Origin: G039029935 sp039029935
Lineage (GTDB): Bacteria; Chloroflexota; Anaerolineae; Caldilineales; Caldilineaceae
NCBI GenBank assembly: GCA_039029935.1
Contig: JBCCFC010000793.1
Coordinates: 1 to 6,532 of the forward strand
Length of the DNA: 6,532 nt
Reading direction: 5' to 3'
Below the pieces are notes generated by a model. The model saw only the letters and a program-made list of their open reading frames with translations, made no database searches and was not told the origin of the DNA. How positions within the stretch are numbered: position 1 is the stretch's first letter; the number at the start of each line of letters is the position of its first letter. Below, piece by piece: positions 3,602 to 6,532 of this stretch. Made by a program: the position numbers and the translations under genes.

Positions 3602-6532
3602 CTAAAATCCTTGTAACTTACTCAAATCCGCGACCTCTGCTGGCAATGCCGCAATCTTCTGCACCAACGCCAACCGCGCCGCCCGCACAGCCTCATCCTC
3701 AGCATTCACCATCACATTGTCAAAGAAGTTATTGATGGGGCCAGCCAGTGCATCGAGTTGCGCACTCAGCACCGCCGCTGGTTCATCCGTACCATCAATG
3801 ACAGCCTGTGCCGCGATATAGGCATCATGCAACACCTGCTCGACGGCTTCTGTGTAGGCACTTGGATTGAGGTCGAGCGTACTTTCCAGATTGCGGGTGA
3901 TACGCGCACAGCGGGCATAGGCCGTGAACGTGTCATCCCAGCCCGCACCCTGCACCATCTCGGCCAAGGCGACTGCTGCCTGTTGCGCCTTGTAAGGGTT
4001 GCCACCACGCACAGCCAGCACCGCTTCAACAACATCATGGGCATAGCCTGCATCGAGCAGGACACCCTGTAGACGGCGGGTGACAAAGGTGGTGGTTTCG
4101 GCAACCGAGTCGGCTGGCACATCAATCGGCTGTAGGTCAGCGGCCTCTTGTAGTCCGGCGTTGACGTCAAAGTCGGTCTCGGTTTCGAGCAGATTGAAGA
4201 CCACGCCCAGTGCGGCACGACGGAGGCCATAGGGGTCGGCACTCCCCGTTGGAATTGCGCCTACGGCAAAGAGTCCCGACAAGCTGTCGAGTTTATCGGC
4301 CAAGCTTAAGGCCAATCCTGGCAGCGTTGCAGGATTGTCATCACCTGATGAGCGTGGCAGGTAATGTTCACGGATGGCGGTGGCAACCTCGGCGGATTCA
4401 CCGCTGTTGAGCGCATAGGTTTCACCCATGATGCCCTGCAAGCTGGTCATCTCGACCACCATTGATGTGACCAAATCGGACTTGCTCAGTGCTGCTGCGC
4501 GTTCAGTGGTGGTCTGCTCTGCATCCGACGCACCCAGTGTTGTGGCCAACTGTGTCGCCAGTGATTGCAATCGCTCCACTTTGTTGAGCATCGACCCTAG
4601 TTTTTGGTGGAAGGTCAACGTACTCAATTTGGGCGTGAAATCGGCCAGTGGTTGCGTGGTGTCTTGGCGATAGAAGAAGGCGGCGTCGGCATAACGCGCA
4701 CGGATGACGCCCTCGTTCCCACGTGTCACCACATCAGGATGTGCCAGTTGGTCGGCGTTGGCGATGGTGATGAAGTGGGGCTTCATGGTTCCGTCTTCAT
4801 TGAGAATCGGGAAGTAGCGTTGATGCTTCTTCATGACACCGATCAGCACGGGTTTCGGGAGTGCCAGATAGCGTTCTTCAAAGGAACCCAGCAATGCCTG
4901 TGGTGATTCCACCAAGTCGGTCACTTCATCAAGCAAGTCTGGCTCATCGGTGATGGCTCCGTTGACCTGTGCGGCTGTATCCACGACCATCTGCGCAATC
5001 TGTGCCTTACGCTCGTCACGGTTGAGGACAATGCCCTGTGCCGCCACTTGAGCAAAATAGTTGTCGCTGTGGTCTGTGCTGAATGTGCCAAAACTGCCAG
5101 CGGTGAGTTCGGCATAGCGGGGTTTGCGGCTCTCGCGGCCACTCAATACACCTGCCCAGGCAAACGGCACAACTTGCTCGCCATAGAGTGCCGTGAGCCA
5201 GCGAAGTGGGCGTGGGAAGCCAATGCCACTGTCATTCCAACGCATGGTCTTGGTCCAACGCAGCCCTTCAAGTAGCTTGACACAGATATCGGGCAACACC
5301 TCCATTGTGGGGCGACCTGTGACCCGTTTGACCGCATAGATATAGCCATCGCGGACCTCCAAGTCCTTGACATTGACGCCCTGTCCACGAGAGAAGCCCA
5401 ACGCTGCCTTGGTGGGGTCTCCATCCTTGTCAAAGGCACGGTCTACCGATGGACCGCGCTTTTCAACTACCTCATCAGCCTGTGATGGCACAAGTTCGGT
5501 GACATAGGCGACCAGCCGGCGTGTTGTGCCTGTGACAGCCAGTGAACCATAGATCAGGTTGGCTTCCTTGAGCAATGTCGCTAAGTTGGCTTCAACCTGT
5601 TCCAGCCCGTTGGCAACTTCATGCACAGGCAACTCTTCCACACCAATTTCAAAGAGGAAGGACTGTGGCACATCTACTGGCTTCACCTCTACCAATGCCG
5701 GATGCTTCACCTCGACTGTGCCTTTTTCCTCTGCATCATCATCCAACCAAGGGTATTCCTCATTTTTGCGCTGCTCAACATAGAGCTTGGATGCTTCAAA
5801 GGATTGACGACGGATGCTGGCAAAGAGCTTGGCACGTTCGGTCACACCCACAGCCCCACGTGAATCGAGAAGATTAAAGGTATGGCTCTGACGCAGCACA
5901 AAATCATGTGCAGGAATGACGAGTCCGCGGTCAATACACGCCTGTGCCTCTTCATGATAAATATCAAGCATCCGTTTGAGTCGGTCTACATCGGCCAGCT
6001 CATAGTTATAGACACAATGCTCGATTTCAGGGGAGCGGTAGAGGTCGGCAAAGTTGTGGTCGCCATCCACATCAATGTCCCAGACCTGCGTTTTCTGTTG
6101 CAGATACATAACGATGCGGTCTAGCCCATAGGTAATTTCCACACTCACGGGGTCAAGTGTCACGCTGCCTGCCTGTTGGAAATAGGTAAACTGCGTAATC
6201 TCCTGACCATCGAGCCAAACCTCCCAGCCCAGCCCCCATGCCCCCAACATGGGTGATTCCCAGTTGTCCTCGACAAAGCGAATGTCGTGGCGGGTGCGGT
6301 CCAGCCCCAATGCCTCCAAACTACCCAAATACAATTCCTGCGGGTTGCCTGGGTCTGGTTTGAGGATGACCTGATATTGGTGGTGCATCTGCATCCGGTT
6401 TGGGTTCTCGGCATAGCGTCCGTCGTCTGTGCGATAGGACGGCTCAACATAGGCCGCATTCCAAGGCTCTGGTCCCAACACGCGAATAACGGTGGCGGGG
6501 TTCATCGTACCTGCACCAACCTTCTCGCTGTA
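3602..6532 (-). CDS. glyQS: Fused glycine--tRNA ligase, alpha and beta subunits in one chain (5'-partial)
   Basis: Role: charges tRNA-Gly with glycine in the cytoplasm. The first visible ATG is at 6505, but the frame stays open to the right edge, and the nine codons before it (YSEKVGAGT) match the conserved E-VGAGT just upstream of this region in GlyQ, so the real start lies outside the window. Counting from ATG 6505: the alpha (catalytic, class II) part covers 1-245, with DGRYAENPNR (28-37), VEDNWESPMLGAWGLGWEVW (78-97), the glycine-site TQFTYFQQ (104-111) and motif 3 ITYGLDRI (124-131). An acidic linker follows (about 248-280). The beta part runs from FLFEIGVEELP (283-293) to the end, about 685 residues, normal for GlyS, with KKHQRYFP (559-566), SKSDLVT...LQGIMG (674-694), GSADPYGLRRAALG (754-767) and a C-terminal helical anticodon-binding region ending near NNFFDNVMV (925-933). 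No disruption is seen. Most bacteria keep alpha and beta as separate genes; a fused form occurs in some lineages, for example Chlamydia. Confidence 0.95.
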   Translation of the reverse strand, partial: YSEKVGAGTMNPATVIRVLGPEPWNAAYVEPSYRTDDGRYAENPNRMQMHHQYQVILKPDPGNPQELYLGSLEALGLDRTRHDIRFVEDNWESPMLGAWGLGWEVWLDGQEITQFTYFQQAGSVTLDPVSVEITYGLDRIVMYLQQKTQVWDIDVDGDHNFADLYRSPEIEHCVYNYELADVDRLKRMLDIYHEEAQACIDRGLVIPAHDFVLRQSHTFNLLDSRGAVGVTERAKLFASIRRQSFEASKLYVEQRKNEEYPWLDDDAEEKGTVEVKHPALVEVKPVDVPQSFLFEIGVEELPVHEVANGLEQVEANLATLLKEANLIYGSLAVTGTTRRLVAYVTELVPSQADEVVEKRGPSVDRAFDKDGDPTKAALGFSRGQGVNVKDLEVRDGYIYAVKRVTGRPTMEVLPDICVKLLEGLRWTKTMRWNDSGIGFPRPLRWLTALYGEQVVPFAWAGVLSGRESRKPRYAELTAGSFGTFSTDHSDNYFAQVAAQGIVLNRDERKAQIAQMVVDTAAQVNGAITDEPDLLDEVTDLVESPQALLGSFEERYLALPKPVLIGVMKKHQRYFPILNEDGTMKPHFITIANADQLAHPDVVTRGNEGVIRARYADAAFFYRQDTTQPLADFTPKLSTLTFHQKLGSMLNKVERLQSLATQLATTLGASDAEQTTTERAAALSKSDLVTSMVVEMTSLQGIMGETYALNSGESAEVATAIREHYLPRSSGDDNPATLPGLALSLADKLDSLSGLFAVGAIPTGSADPYGLRRAALGVVFNLLETETDFDVNAGLQEAADLQPIDVPADSVAETTTFVTRRLQGVLLDAGYAHDVVEAVLAVRGGNPYKAQQAAVALAEMVQGAGWDDTFTAYARCARITRNLESTLDLNPSAYTEAVEQVLHDAYIAAQAVIDGTDEPAAVLSAQLDALAGPINNFFDNVMVNAEDEAVRAARLALVQKIAALPAEVADLSKLQGF

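Noticed and set aside
3758..6459. Many ORFs of 66-158 codons on both strands within the glyQS gene
   Set aside because: All lie inside a continuous, fully conserved glycyl-tRNA synthetase frame and show no independent motifs or start signals.
3602..6505. ATG 6505 as the true start of the glycyl-tRNA synthetase
   Set aside because: The codons before it encode the conserved VGAGT of GlyQ, so this ATG is internal and the gene begins outside the window.

Overview
The window comes from a bacterium and reads as a housekeeping gene next to a stretch of accessory, conflict-related genes. The taxon is inference only: an alpha/beta-fused glycyl-tRNA synthetase, an FxsC-like/KGGVGR-ATPase pair, an Rpn-type nuclease and a DUF433-PIN toxin-antitoxin pair together recall filamentous or multicellular Chloroflexota. 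Nothing here proves this. Composition changes across the window: hand counts give about 30% G+C at 601-660 and about 65% at 5101-5160, as expected if the left part was acquired.

Left (1-1131, minus strand): two co-directional genes. The first encodes a 337-residue protein with an N-terminal helical, effector-associated-domain-like segment and an FxsC-like (TIR-related) region. It is followed after 54 bases by the first 21 codons of a ParA/MinD-type ATPase with the variant P-loop KGGVGRT, which runs off the left edge. This resembles the NTP-dependent, multi-component conflict/signalling systems of multicellular bacteria. A 376-base intergenic region (1132-1507) separates it from the plus-strand genes.

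Middle (1508-2625, plus strand): an Rpn-family PD-(D/E)XK nuclease gene split by a perfect 53-base tandem duplication (two 54-base copies sharing one base). Removing one copy restores a single 354-codon frame. The frameshifted nuclease half ends in a TGA that overlaps the ATG of an internal, in-frame C-terminal ORF (ATGA at 2188-2191). That ATG is preceded by AGGAG. The C-terminal ORF holds the 12-base GREE/GREK repeats, so the layout matches the known Rpn arrangement in which an internal start makes a short antitoxin-like form. Here the two forms appear as separate, potentially coupled ORFs.

Next (2728-3527, plus strand): a compact toxin-antitoxin operon, a DUF433 antitoxin and a VapC-like PIN toxin, joined by another ATGA overlap. 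It ends at a perfect 22-bp hairpin with A/T tracts on both sides (3543-3589), a bidirectional terminator shared with the convergent glycyl-tRNA synthetase gene.

Right (3602-6532, minus strand): a fused glyQS gene. Its true 5' end lies beyond the right edge, since coding continues upstream of the first visible ATG.
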